The notes beneath the pieces were generated by a model, which was given only the letters and a program-made list of their open reading frames with translations, was not told where the DNA came from and made no database searches. Source: Brassica napus (taxonomy: Eukaryota; Streptophyta; Magnoliopsida; Brassicales; Brassicaceae). From it: a DNA stretch of 64,000 bases. The stretch spans positions 1,736,001 through 1,800,000 of the forward strand of contig NC_063435.1 of the NCBI RefSeq assembly GCF_020379485.1. The letters are read 5' to 3'. Below are positions 43,205-53,754 of the stretch, one piece after another. Each line of letters opens with the position of its first letter. Position 1 is the stretch's first letter. The position numbers and the translations under genes are program-made.

Positions 43205-45510
43205 ACCAATATGGCAATATCTATTGACACATAGATGCATTGTGCATGCATGTATATATGTGCATGTGTATGCACGCACTTGGTCTTAATCGGATACCAA
43301 TGCTTGTGATTGTGTTAGGTATTTAAACTTTCATGTGTCAAGTTGCTATCTGAGTTTGTTGTATCCGTACCCTCCGAATAATTTTTTTTTGTTAGGGATC
43401 GAATAATTAATTTATCTGCCTTTGATACGAAACCTAATTAACATAATACGTCAAAAGACTAAAATGATCTCAAAACCTAAAATAAATTACCGAAAAAAAA
43501 TAATTAGGCAATGATAAGAGGTGTTTGAACTTTTTTACTCTTTGCTGGTCATTGTAAAATTAATAGCACAATAATATAACTTTCTGATAATGACTGACGA
43601 GAATGATATTATGATACAAATTGGCACTGATAGTGGATGCAAGCCCTTAATAAAAGCTAATTACAAGGACACATTATTTTGGCCTTTATCAACTAGAAGA
43701 AAACTGGACTACGTATCCGTGATTAAACTATGTATTGTTAATTAACTAATAAAGTAAGAAATTTGTTTTTATTGTGTGTTTATAGTTTTCTTGGTAAAAT
43801 AAAACATAAAAATGGATCAATTTTTCCAACAAAAGAGAAGAGAAAATATGGATCGGTTTTACAGACCCTGAACGCAGAGATTAAAAGAAGCTAGGCACAT
43901 ATAAACATTTATTAAAATATATTTGTGAGTATTATCCATTTGGGAAATTGGATAGAATGATTAAAGGTATGAGCAGAAAAATATCAAGTATAAAATGGGT
44001 ATGTAATTATAAAGTTTTCATAAGAACAAAAGACGTGGAATTAAAAAATGTATCGGAAAAGGTGTGATGATATAATAGGCTTCGCTTTAGTGATTGGCTT
44101 ATCCTTAATTCACCAATCAGTCGGACCATTATGACATCATCCATTTTCAATAATAAATTAATATATATTGATGATTGCTTAACGAAGAAGATCAATGGAA
44201 TTTCGAACTCTCGTATGGTATTTAAGAGGCCAATTAATGAATGTCAGAATTAAAAAATTAAGAAATCTATTTATCAGTCAGTCAAAACACACAACTTTGC
44301 AACAACGTAGAACTCAAAAAATGGTATGAATTTTAACATTTACACCCAAAAAACACACACACAACTTTTTAGTTTCTTTGTGTTTTGTTGGGGCAAATGT
44401 AGGTCTATATACATATTTAGTTTTAGCTAAAAAGCATATTTCCATACCAAAAAGTCGCATGGTAGTTACTAATTACATCATATTTCAGTTTGGATTTTTT
44501 CTAATTTTCTTTACAAATTAATACAATATAAGGAATTCTTTGGTAAAGAATAGAAAATGGATTTTTAGCAAAAAAAAGAAGAAGAATAGAATAGAAAATT
44601 GAAGGTAGGCCAATATCAGGTGGTAGTGTTACTGATGGGACCAAAACAATGAAACATTCAAAACACTTTAATAGTTTATGACCCAATAAAAATAAGATTA
44701 AAGGAATAATAGATAAAGGAAACACTAAAGAAAAAAAGCAAATTGGAGAAAAAAAGTAAAAGAAAAAATAGAGATGGGGAAAAAAGATTTGAGGCTGTGG
44801 AAGAAGAACAAACCGTGCAAAAGAACATGAGGCTGAAATAAAGAAGAAATAGACTTTGTCTGAATGATATGACTTGATGGTGTGTGTGTATTTGCCTTTT
44901 GTTTGACCAACACAGTCGCACTCTCTTTCGTTCAATAGTCATTAGATTTGGCAAATTATGCAATTTCAGGGTTTAAATCAGTCGGCAAAGTTTACTGTGT
45001 CGTGAATTTCACAATAAAGAAGAGTATTGATGGATATAATTTCCTCAAATGGTAAGGTATGCATCACTAAACAGTAGAACCTGAAATTAACTTTTGGAAA
45101 AGAATAAAAGCAACTACTATTACTGTATTATATAACTTTCTGTGAACACCCAAAATGCTATGACCAATATCAATATGCATATACATTAGTTAACACTAGA
45201 TTATAATAACCCATGCATGCCTAAGTTTTTGGTTATTTAAAGAAAGATACATGCTAAATTTATAATAATGACAAGAAAGAAAAAAGAGACCAACGAAGAT
45301 TTGTTCATTTTCCAATTATTGAATAGTTTTTAATTTACTTATTAGCAAATTTATGGCAGGAAACTAAAGGACAACCTCAAATGATTTTCTATGACGTTAA
45401 TAAAAAGTTAAAACAGTTCTACAACGAAATGATCAAATATGCACTCGGTTATATTAGTTAGTTAAGCCAAAATTTTGGTCTTAAACCATACTCATTTTGC
45501 AAGTGTTGTT

Positions 45511-45603
45511 GAGTCTTCAGCTTCTCACATCACACTTATTATAGCCTTTGCTTTTAGAAATAGAGATCTCTATAATACGTGTGATGTGAGAAGCTGAAGC
45601 CTT
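45511..45603. other. Near-perfect hairpin (long inverted repeat)
   Basis: The left arm 45511-45544 and right arm 45570-45603 pair over about 34 bp with two mismatches, separated by a 25-bp loop. The core is a perfect 21-bp duplex (45515-45535 against 45579-45599; left strand cttcagcttctcacatcaca plus c). On either strand this would fold like a microRNA precursor. I do not recognise a known miRNA family. A small inverted-repeat transposon is the alternative. Confidence 0.65.
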
Positions 45604-45937
45604 AGCCTTTGTAATGAACACTATAAAACGACAAACCAACCCTACCGCCAGAGTCGGCCATGACCATGCTAAGTACCATGCTAAGTGAAACATTCGCAGC
45701 AGGTACTCAATTTTATTTTTAAAAATATATATAAATAGATTTTCAAAAAAAAAATTAGATTCCTACATTTGTAAAAAAAATCTTTTTACGTAGATACAGC
45801 TATAGGTCCCTAAAATTTCAGAGCCGGCCCTGCCTACACATATCTTGCTTTCCTAGTGCAACTAAAGAGTTCGTTTGGTTATTGTTAATAATGCTCTTTG
45901 ACCATACCACTACAAGAAAACAGCGGTATTCTGACGG

Positions 45938-46262
45938 ACGTTCCGACGGAAAATGAATTCCTCGGAATATACCGAGGAATTTCCGAGGCAATTCCGAGGA
46001 AACACAAAATTTGGCTTCCTCGGAATTTCCTCGGAATATTCCGACGGAATTCCGAGGAAAATTCATCTCGTCGGAATATTCCGACGGAATACCGAGGAAA
46101 CTAGTATTCCTCGGAAAAAACCGATGAATTCCGAGGAAATATTATAGACGTTAGAGAGCCGTTGGAGAGCCGTTGGGGGATTTTAAAAATTCCGAGGAAA
46201 TTCCGACGAACTAGCCGTTTGCATCGGAATTCCGTCGGAATTTCCTCGGACCGTCGACAGGA
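45938..46262. repeat. Left subterminal repeat array of the CACTA element
   Basis: Many copies in both orientations of tcctcggaa / ttccgagga and related gacggaat words, several as short palindromes. Such arrays are the binding region for the TNPA-class protein in CACTA elements. Confidence 0.85.
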
Positions 46263-46362
46263 TTTCAACTATAAATACAAGCACCCCTCTTCCTCTTCAT
46301 TCACTCCATATCTTCATCCTCCCTCTCACTTTCTTTACACATGAATTTGATTCATAAAAAAC

Positions 46363-49023
46363 ATGTCTTCTTCAAATTATTTTCGTTCTTGGATCGATCG
46401 ACCTCATTTGGATCCGAACACGAGATTGCTTACGGAAGAATACTAACAAGGTATAACCGAATTCATGGGGTTAGTTCACCGACAACCGGAAGCAAAAACA
46501 GGTATGTTAAGATGTCCTTGCTCTAATTGTAAAAATAAAAAAGTTATTAAACAATGGAATGTTTGGACTCATCTATATTTGAGTGGGTTTACACGAAGTT
46601 ACAAAATTTGGTATCATCATGGAGAAACTGATTATGAACATGGTAGTACTAGCGAACCTCAGCCAGCGGTTAGATTAGAAGATCCAATTAGAACGGATGT
46701 AGATTACGGTGTAGGTACTGAGCAGATGGTAAATGATCATTTTAGAGGGGAAGATTTACCCAATGCCGAAGCTAGGAGATTTTATGATATGTTGGATGCT
46801 GGAAAGCAACCATTGTACGAAGGTTGCAGAGATGGTCATTCAGCTTTATCATCTGCTACAAGATTGATGGGCATTAAGACGGATTATAATTTGGCTGAAG
46901 ACTGTGTGGATGCGATTGCTGATTATGTAAAAGGTATTCTACCCGAAGATAATGTAGCTCCTGGCTCATACTACGAGGTTCAGAAACTCGTAGCTAGTCT
47001 TGGTTTATCGTATCAGGTAATAGATGTATGCAGAGACAACTGCATGATTTATTGGAGGGCGGATGAACAGCGGGTTTCATGCAAATTTTGTGGGAAGCCT
47101 CGTTATAAAGATACGAGTGGAAGAGTTCCAGTACCATATAAAAGGATGTGGTATTTGCCTTTGACGGAAAGGTTGCAGAGGCTGTATCTGTCTGAACGCA
47201 CAGCGCAACCAATGAGATGGCATGCGGAGCACTCAACAGATGGTGAGATCAGACATCCTTCAGATGCAAAAGCGTGGAAGCATTTCCAATCAAAGTATCC
47301 CGACTTTGCGTATGAGAGAAGAAATGTCTACCTTGGATTATGTACTGATGGTTTCAGCCCGTTTGGCAAGAGTGGAAGACAGTATTCTCTATGGCCAGTC
47401 ATTCTTACACCATACAACCTACCCCCAAACTTGTGCTTGCGACGAGAGTTTTTGTTTCTCTCGATTCTCGTTCCCGGACCAGAGCATCCTAAGAGATCAC
47501 TTGATGTGTTTCTTCAGCCACTAATATATGAGTTGCAACAACTATGGGCTCAAGGTGCTGAAACATACGATGTTTCGTATAAAGAAAACTTTCAAATGCG
47601 GGCAGTACTAATGTGGACAATAAGTGATTTTCCAGCATATGGTATGTTATCTGGATGGACAACGCATGGAAGGCTATCATGTCCATATTGTCAAGATAAC
47701 ACTGATGCTTTCCAACTAAAACACGGAAGGAAAACGTGTTGGTTTGACTGTCACAGGAGATTTCTACCACCAGATCATCCATATCGTAGAAGTAGGAATT
47801 TGTTTACGAAGAACAAGAGGGTGTTTGACAGTCCACCTCCGGAAATTCGTGGGAAAGATTTGAAGACACAACTTAGAGATTTTGGTGCAGAAAGGACGCC
47901 AGACGTCGGTGGACATGATCATTTTCCGGTAGATGGTGTTGGAAACCTACATAACTGGCACAAAAAAAGTATTTTTTGGGATATGCCATACTGGGAGGAT
48001 CATCTACTAAGGCATAATTTAGATGTCATGCATATTGAGAAGAACTTTTTTGACAATCTCATGAACACGATCCTTAATGTTCAAGGTAAAACAAAGGATA
48101 ATTTGAAGTCAAGACTGGATTTAGTTGATATATGTGATCGTTCAGAACTTCATGTTGATGAGAGTGGTAGGGCTCCTTTTCCCATATACCGACTTGATGC
48201 AGCGGGAAAGGATGCGTTCTTTGATTGAATTTCAAACGATGTGGAATTTCCAGACGGTTACGCATCTAATTTGCGTAACTGTATCGACAGAAAGGAAGGA
48301 AAGTTTACAGGCTTGAAAAGCCATGATTGCCATGTAATGATGCAGCGTCTCCTTCCGTTTGCCTTCAAGGAACTATTACCACGAAATGTTCATGAAGCAA
48401 TTGCAGGGATAAGTGGTTTCTTCCGCGATTTATGCACAAGATCAGTGACTCTTGAAGGTATTGAAAATTTGAAGACTAACATAGCTGTGATTCAGTGCAA
48501 CCTTGAGAAGATATTTCCTCCCTCATTTTTTGATGTTATGGAGCATCTTATTATTCACCTGGTAAGAGAATTGGAACTTGGTGGTCCTGTGCAGTATAGA
48601 TGGATGTATCTGTATGAGCGGTATATGTTCCATTTGAAGAAGATGGTGAAAAATTTAAGTAGGGTGGAAGGGTCTATAGTCGCACAGATGATCAATGAAG
48701 AAACTTCAAACTTTGCCGAGTACTACTTTCCAGCAGAAGTTCAGACCAAAAACAGAAGACCTGCTCGGCATGATGATAGAGGCGAACGGGCAACATATCA
48801 TTGGAAGGTTCCAGACATTTTCACAGACGTTGGACGACTTAGCGGAAAACCAAAGGACCGTCGACTTACTGATCAGGAGCGCAGTCATTTGCAAACATAT
48901 TTACTCACCAACTGCGAAGATGTTCTTCAATATGAAAGGATTTTCATGGCAGAAAAGCGGTTAGAATATAGATACGCCACAGAGGACGAGTGTTGCGGAG
49001 TTGGTTCGACAGCCTGGTCGTGA
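46363..49023 (+). pseudogene. CACTA transposase (TNP2 class), broken by two stop codons
   Basis: The frame starts at ATG 46363 (MSSSNYFRSWIDRPHLDP). It is interrupted by TAA at codon 28 (46444-46446) and by TGA at codon 622 (48226-48228); the same frame continues to 49023. The order of domains is as follows. A transposase-associated zinc-finger-like block (CPCSNCKNKKVIKQWNVWTH) lies near the N-terminus. Next comes the Transposase_21 core (LWPVILTPYNLPPNLCLR, then PGPEHPKRSLDVFLQPLI, then LSCPYCQDNTDAFQL). Then comes a DUF4218-type block (FDVMEHLIIHLVRELELGGP, RYMFHLKKMVKNLSRVEGS). The end runs out of frame into sequence of the next gene (after ATEDE), so the usual C-terminal part appears deleted. 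The reading frame between the stops is otherwise intact, so inactivation may be recent. Confidence 0.9.
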
Positions 49024-50498
49024 CCATCTTCCCTATCTCACTGAGTATCCACATGGACATGGTCAAACATGGTAATTTAACTTTTATTTTTTAACTATTT
49101 TTTATTTAAACTGTTTTTTTATTAATAATTTGTTTTTTTATTAGGTTCAACCGATCCGGGAATGGGATCAGCGCATGGATCAACCGTATGATGTACTCGG
49201 CCCTCGACAGGGGACATCCGACTTTCACTCACTTCCCTCTCGAGAAGCAGCATTTGTGGTTTCGTCAGTTTGCGGTAAGTATTCAAATTTTTAACTTATA
49301 TTTTTTATTTATTAAAACTATTTTTTGTAATTATTAAACTATTTTCTATATTTAATAGACATTTTAAATATTATTAAAACTATTTTTTTAATTATTAAAC
49401 TATTTTTTTAATTATTAAACTATTTTTTATTTATTAAAACTTATTTTTGTAATTATTAAACTATTTTCTATATTTATTAAACTATTTTTTATTTATTAAA
49501 ACTTTTTTTTGTAATTATTAAACTATTTATATTTTTGTGTTTAAAAACTATTTTTAAACTATTTTAGCAAGAATTCAACTGGAATTCCGATGATACGCTC
49601 TCTATCTATCACCATTTTGTCCATAAAGTTATGGACAACTATGGGAAGCAGATGTACGAGTGGAAGAAGAAGTGGGAAGTAAACAAGGTAGTTTTTAATT
49701 TATTAACAATTTTTAATTTATTAAACTATTTTTTAAATTATTAAACTTTTTTTTTTAAATTAAAAGGTCCCAAAGTCGATGAACGACACGGTCTGGAAAG
49801 AGTTGTGTGCGCATTGGGATAAAGAATAGACGAAAGAAACTTCTTCCACCAACTCCAACAACCGCAGGAGCGACCGTAAAGGAAAGGGCATCTACAAGCA
49901 TAACTTGGGTGCTCAATCTATTGCCACTCTGGCGGATCGCATGGTAAGTTCAACCGCTTTTTCTTCAATTATACCAACAAGAAGACCGGCCAGATTGATG
50001 ATGGTCTTGTGAGGGACGTGGTCGACCTGGTCCAAACTCAGGTGTATGACGAAGTGTCTCAGCTTCAAACCGATGATGACGATTCGACGGCCTCGACCAA
50101 CTTGTCCCGGGTTCGAATCAACGAAATCGTTGAATCGGTAAGTTTTTTTTTTTAAAAAGTTCAATTTAATTATTTCTTGAATTTTATTTTATCATCAATT
50201 TATTATCGAAATTTGGTTATTTATATTTCAGTCGGTTCCAAAGAAAAAGGGACGTTTGGTCGGTTTGGGTCGTCGCTCCCGGTCGGCTGCTCCTTCTTCT
50301 GCACCACTGGCATATGTTGATCCAGAAGTTCTTACGGCTCAGCTGAAGGACAAGGATGATCGGATATCTGCGTTGGAGACCCAGATGGCAGCTCAACAGG
50401 CGGGCTATGAGACCCAGAAGAGGCTGAACGAGCAGATGATGGAGATGATGAAGAGGATGTACCCGAACGAGGTGTTCCCGAACATTCCAGACCAGTAG
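49020..50498 (+). pseudogene. Second CACTA gene (Ptta/En-Spm type protein), damaged
   Basis: Exon-like blocks in order are LVRQPGRDHLPYLTEYPHGH (about 49000-49070), FNRSGNGISAWINRMMYSAL (49145-49273), and EFNWNSDDTLSIYHHFVHKV (49569-49687). They continue with VPKSMNDTVWKELCAHWDKE (49769-49830), cut by an in-frame TAG near 49828, and [20 protein letters not shown] (to 49943). The last two are [20 protein letters not shown] (about 49976-50138) and the final exon 50232-50498, SVPKKKGRLVGLGRRSRSAA ... PNEVFPNIPDQ. The final exon is a basic patch plus coiled coil (LKDKDDRISALETQMAAQQ). This is the plant Ptta/En-Spm transposon protein type, thought to bind subterminal repeats. It is broken by the stop codon and by missing exon sequence after ADRM. 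Confidence 0.8.
49290..49560. repeat. AT-rich tandem repeat in a CACTA intron
   Basis: The intron is composed of repeated ttattaaactatttttt / gtaattattaaactatttt units of roughly 20-50 bp with internal indels. Confidence 0.8.
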
Positions 50499-50672
50499 TT
50501 TTTTTTTTTACCAAAAACTCTGAATGTTTTATTTAACTTTGAATATTATCTACTATGTTTTAATGTTTTATGTTTTATTCAATTTTAATTTTAATTTTAA
50601 ATTTTTGAATTTAAATTTTAAAATTTTTAATTTTTAAAAATAAAAATAATTTTAAAAAAAAATTAATTTTTT

Positions 50673-51180
50673 CGAAATTCCGAGGGAAAGCAGATCCTCG
50701 GAAAATTCCGAGGAACTTTAGTCCCTCGGAAAATTCCGAGGAACTTTTGTCCCTCGGAAAATTTCGAGGGAAACATGTTCCTCGGAATTTTCCGAGGAAC
50801 TGAAATTCCTCGGAATATTCCGAGGGACTTAAGTTCCTCGGAATTTTCCGAGGGACAAAAGTTCCTCGGAATTTTCCGATATACATTCTGAGGAATATTT
50901 CGTCGAAACTTCCGAGGATTGGTCCATCGGAATTCCATCGAAATATTCCGAGGAAGACGTCCCTCGGTATATTCCGAGGAACCTTCCGACGAACTCTGTG
51001 TCCTCGGAGTTTCCTCGGAATTTTGTTTCCTCGGAATTCCGTCGGATATTTCCGACGGAATTCCGAGGAAATATGATTTTCCGAGGAGATATTTCCGACG
51101 ACTTGTTTCGTCGGTATGTCCTCGGAATAGCGTTATTCCGACGACATACCGACGATTTTTTCCCTCAGTATACCGCTGTT
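50673..51180. repeat. Right subterminal repeat array of the CACTA element
   Basis: Dense tandem and inverted copies of cctcggaa(t)ttccgagg form repeated about 18-bp palindromes, each separated by a few bases. It mirrors the array at the left end but is longer and more regular. Confidence 0.88.
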
Positions 51181-51300
51181 TTCTTGTAGTGTACAAAGAA
51201 GAGTTATAAGTTAAGTTCTTGTATAGACGTGATCTTCTCTAGATGACTTGATTTAATGAGATTAAATACGTAATGAAAAGGAAATCAATTATAGACTGTA

Positions 51301-51770
51301 GACCTGAGATTTATTATCCGGAATCCGGATATGATCTGAGATCTGCTCCGGATTGGCGTTGAAAATAGAATACATGGGGCGTCCAAATCCAAATACGGAT
51401 AATAAAATTTCGGATATGTCAAGACCGAGTCCGAATCCGGATATCTTGATTTTTAGGTCCATATCCGGATCCAGATCCGTAATTTTTAAAGGTTTTAAAT
51501 TTTTTAATCTTATTAATAATTATACTTGATATATTAATATATACATAAAATTAATTTTATAATATTATATATAATTTTTAATATTATATACATATATATA
51601 TAATTTATATATATTTAATTTATGTATTATTTTTAGAATTTTAATATTTTAAAAAATATATATTTATTTTTTTAATTATTTTTATGAATCCAAATTCGGA
51701 TCTGACGAATCCGCATGTGTATCCGGATACCTTAAATTTTCTGGATATCTGGATTCGTTCCACTTCTGTG
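51301..51770. mobile_element. Candidate hAT-like element rich in ccggat words
   Basis: Both ends carry repeated tccggat/atccgga words around an AT-rich core. A 7-bp direct repeat, gactgta, flanks it (51294-51300 and 51772-51778), extendable to 8 bp with one mismatch. Terminal inverted repeats are weak, so the boundaries are tentative. Confidence 0.5.
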
Positions 51771-51907
51771 TGACTGTATTATTTATTACCTTAAATTGAA
51801 AGACCAAAGTTCCAGAGTCATTCTATTGCAATTTTTTAATGATTTTCCACAGTATTTTTATAAGTGTAAAAATTAGTTATTTGGCAAGTATTGAAGACTA
51901 TGTAGTA

Positions 51908-52144
51908 CTCCCTCCGTTTCAAAAATATCCATATTTTAGAAAAAAATTGTTTCAAAAAGATATATGTTTTACATTTTCAATGTATAAATTAATTACAAAT
52001 TTCAAAAAACATAATGGTGTTTATAAAGATTTTATTGGTTAAAAGTTGTGGAGAATATTTGATAACAGAAATAATGCTTGTAATTATAATTTGATATGTT
52101 TTTTTAATTAGTATAAAAAACCTAAAACATACATATGGAGGGAG
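51908..52144 (+). mobile_element. Stowaway-type (Tc1/mariner) MITE
   Basis: The 237-bp element starts CTCCCTCCGTTTC and ends GGAGGGAG, flanked by TA on both sides (51906-51907, 52145-52146). The interior is AT-rich and non-coding. It is related in sequence to the reversed element at 58658-58896. Confidence 0.9.
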
Positions 52145-53527
52145 TATAAAGTAATATGCTTTAGTCTGGAATTTTCCTTATCGAGAAAAAACACTAACAT
52201 TTATAAATGGTTAAGATATTATGCACAATCAATGGCTTATTAGTGTTTATGGAATGTACATGTATAATATATGGGTGAAGTTCAGTATGACATGGTTGTG
52301 TTTGAGGCGCGTAAACGTGTAAACAACTGTTTAACTCGGCGGGAACGTATTAACAATAAAATTCAGAGGTTAAAACCATGTTGAGAAAAATAAAGTTCAG
52401 AGGTTGCAAGATCAAGGGGGGCCTGCGACGAATGTTATGATCTCATGTTTGGATTATGCATGGGTTTCGACCTAAACCTTCTAATAAAAAAAACAATATG
52501 GATCAAATATTTAAATTTCTTGGTAAAATTCTAGTTTAGTAATTATTATATTAGTAATTACCTTTTGTGATACTAAGAAATTAGTTAACACCACGTTGTT
52601 TTATATATGATCTAGGACCTCCTATTAAAATTTTACGCAGGAAACCATATAATAATTGATGCTATTAGGGAAGAGAAGCAAATCTCAAGAGTCCAAGAGA
52701 TAATCTTCTTATTTTTTTCCATCGAAAAAGAAGAAGCGAGATGTGAGTTGTGTAGATGTTGAAATTAAATAAAGTATGTATATATGTATATTTATAAGCT
52801 TTATAAATTGACTTATTTGGCATCATTACCACTTTATATGTTGGCTAGCAAAAGCATTGTGACTAAACTCAAATAATTTTGAAACCCCACAACTAGAAAC
52901 TATAAATTTTCTCTCTGATGTAAGCACAAAACACTGATCCAAACTTGATTTTATCCACAATATATACATAACGTGCCCAACTCCTCATTTGTCATTATCA
53001 TCATAATGCATGGGCATGATATATAAGTATATAACCCTTTGTCAGTTCAATTATGCGCGAACATCATTATCATGCATCATGTATGTTCACCTGTTTAATG
53101 CCACTAGATGGCCATGGTACCCTCCTATACTCGCATTGCACCGGCTACAAAAACTTTCCGGCCACTTGGTTATTAAACTAATCATATCATATGGAGGTGG
53201 TGTGTGTGATGACACATGGAGGTGGTACATCAATCGATCATACGATATGATTGGTGTTTAATGGTTACGATATAGCACAAGGCATGCTTCCCAAGTATCA
53301 CCGATCGATGAATAAACAATACTGTCAATGGAAACAACTCATTTTAATTCATGAGAAACCAGTTATCAATGTCGTAATTTATCTTTAATATTACCTACAA
53401 AACATTATGTTTAGTATCAACTTTATATATTTGGAGATTTATATGGCAACCTGCAAATAAATAAATAGTCTTCTCAATAATTTAAGGAGAACAAAACATG
53501 CCAATGGGTCATGTAGAAGACATAATC

Positions 53528-53544
53528 TTTTTTTTTTTGAACAC
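53528..53544 (-). mobile_element. Poly(T) micro-insertion with 15-bp target duplication
   Basis: A T-run ending gaacac sits between perfect copies of gtagaagacataatc (53513-53527 and 53545-53559). The terminus closely resembles insert A at 42727 (T-run plus gaaacact). Both look like the extreme 3' end of the same LINE family. Confidence 0.65.
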
Positions 53545-53659
53545 GTAGAAGACATAATCAAAATTATTTTATTTCAAAAGCTAAACCCTTAAGCATGTGT
53601 CACGAAAGCCACCAATTTGCAAAAAAAAATGTGGTCCACTTCTATGCCTTTATCTGCTG

Positions 53660-53666
53660 TATAAAC
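53660..53666 (+). promoter_or_regulatory. TATA box of the bZIP gene
   Basis: TATAAAC lies 95 bp upstream of the start codon. The leader between them is CT- then GA-rich. Confidence 0.5.
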
Positions 53667-53754
53667 ACTCCTTCTCATTCAATCTCCACCATTAACTCAC
53701 TCTCGTTGAGCTCTAACAACATCAGTGAGAGAGCGAGAGAGAGAGAAACTGACC

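Larger units (their letters stand above)
42040..45904. other. Long AT-rich intergenic region
   Basis: No protein gene is supported. It holds short insertions with target duplications (42727-42788 and a weak one at 43384), a short solo LTR (43074-43204) and a strong hairpin (45511-45603). The stretch 44500-44940 is purine-rich on the plus strand with no recognisable coding content. Confidence 0.55.
45908..51191 (+). mobile_element. CACTA (En/Spm) DNA transposon, 5,284 bp
   Basis: Both ends carry the same 22-bp terminal inverted repeat starting CACTACAAGAAAACAGC, ending TTGTAGTG on the right. The 3-bp target duplication TAC is at 45905-45907 and 51192-51194. Inside are dense subterminal repeats, a TNP2-type transposase frame and a second, exon-split gene, all on the plus strand. 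Nonsense codons and an internal deletion have broken the coding part, so the element is now non-autonomous. The intact ends could still be mobilised in trans. Confidence 0.96.
51195..53754. other. Intergenic between CACTA element and bZIP gene
   Basis: This holds a candidate hAT-like element (51301-51770), a Stowaway-type MITE (51908-52144), AT-rich DNA and a poly(T) micro-insertion at 53528-53544. The bZIP promoter follows: TATAAA at 53660 and a GA-rich leader at 53725-53748. No gene is recognised. Confidence 0.55.

Noticed and set aside
44501..44963. Minus-strand Phe/Ser/Leu-rich frames
   Set aside because: Translation of a purine-rich strand; mimics membrane segments but no start context or family.
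45818..46344. Repeat-rich short frames at the left end of the CACTA element
   Set aside because: Same reason: subterminal DNA repeats read as protein.
50611..51209. Reading frames rich in PRNF/SEEF repeats at the right end of the CACTA element
   Set aside because: They are translations of the subterminal DNA repeat array; the repeats occur in all frames and orientations, so they are not coding.
53010..53261. 83-codon plus-strand frame upstream of the bZIP gene
   Set aside because: No domain or splice evidence; in intergenic DNA.
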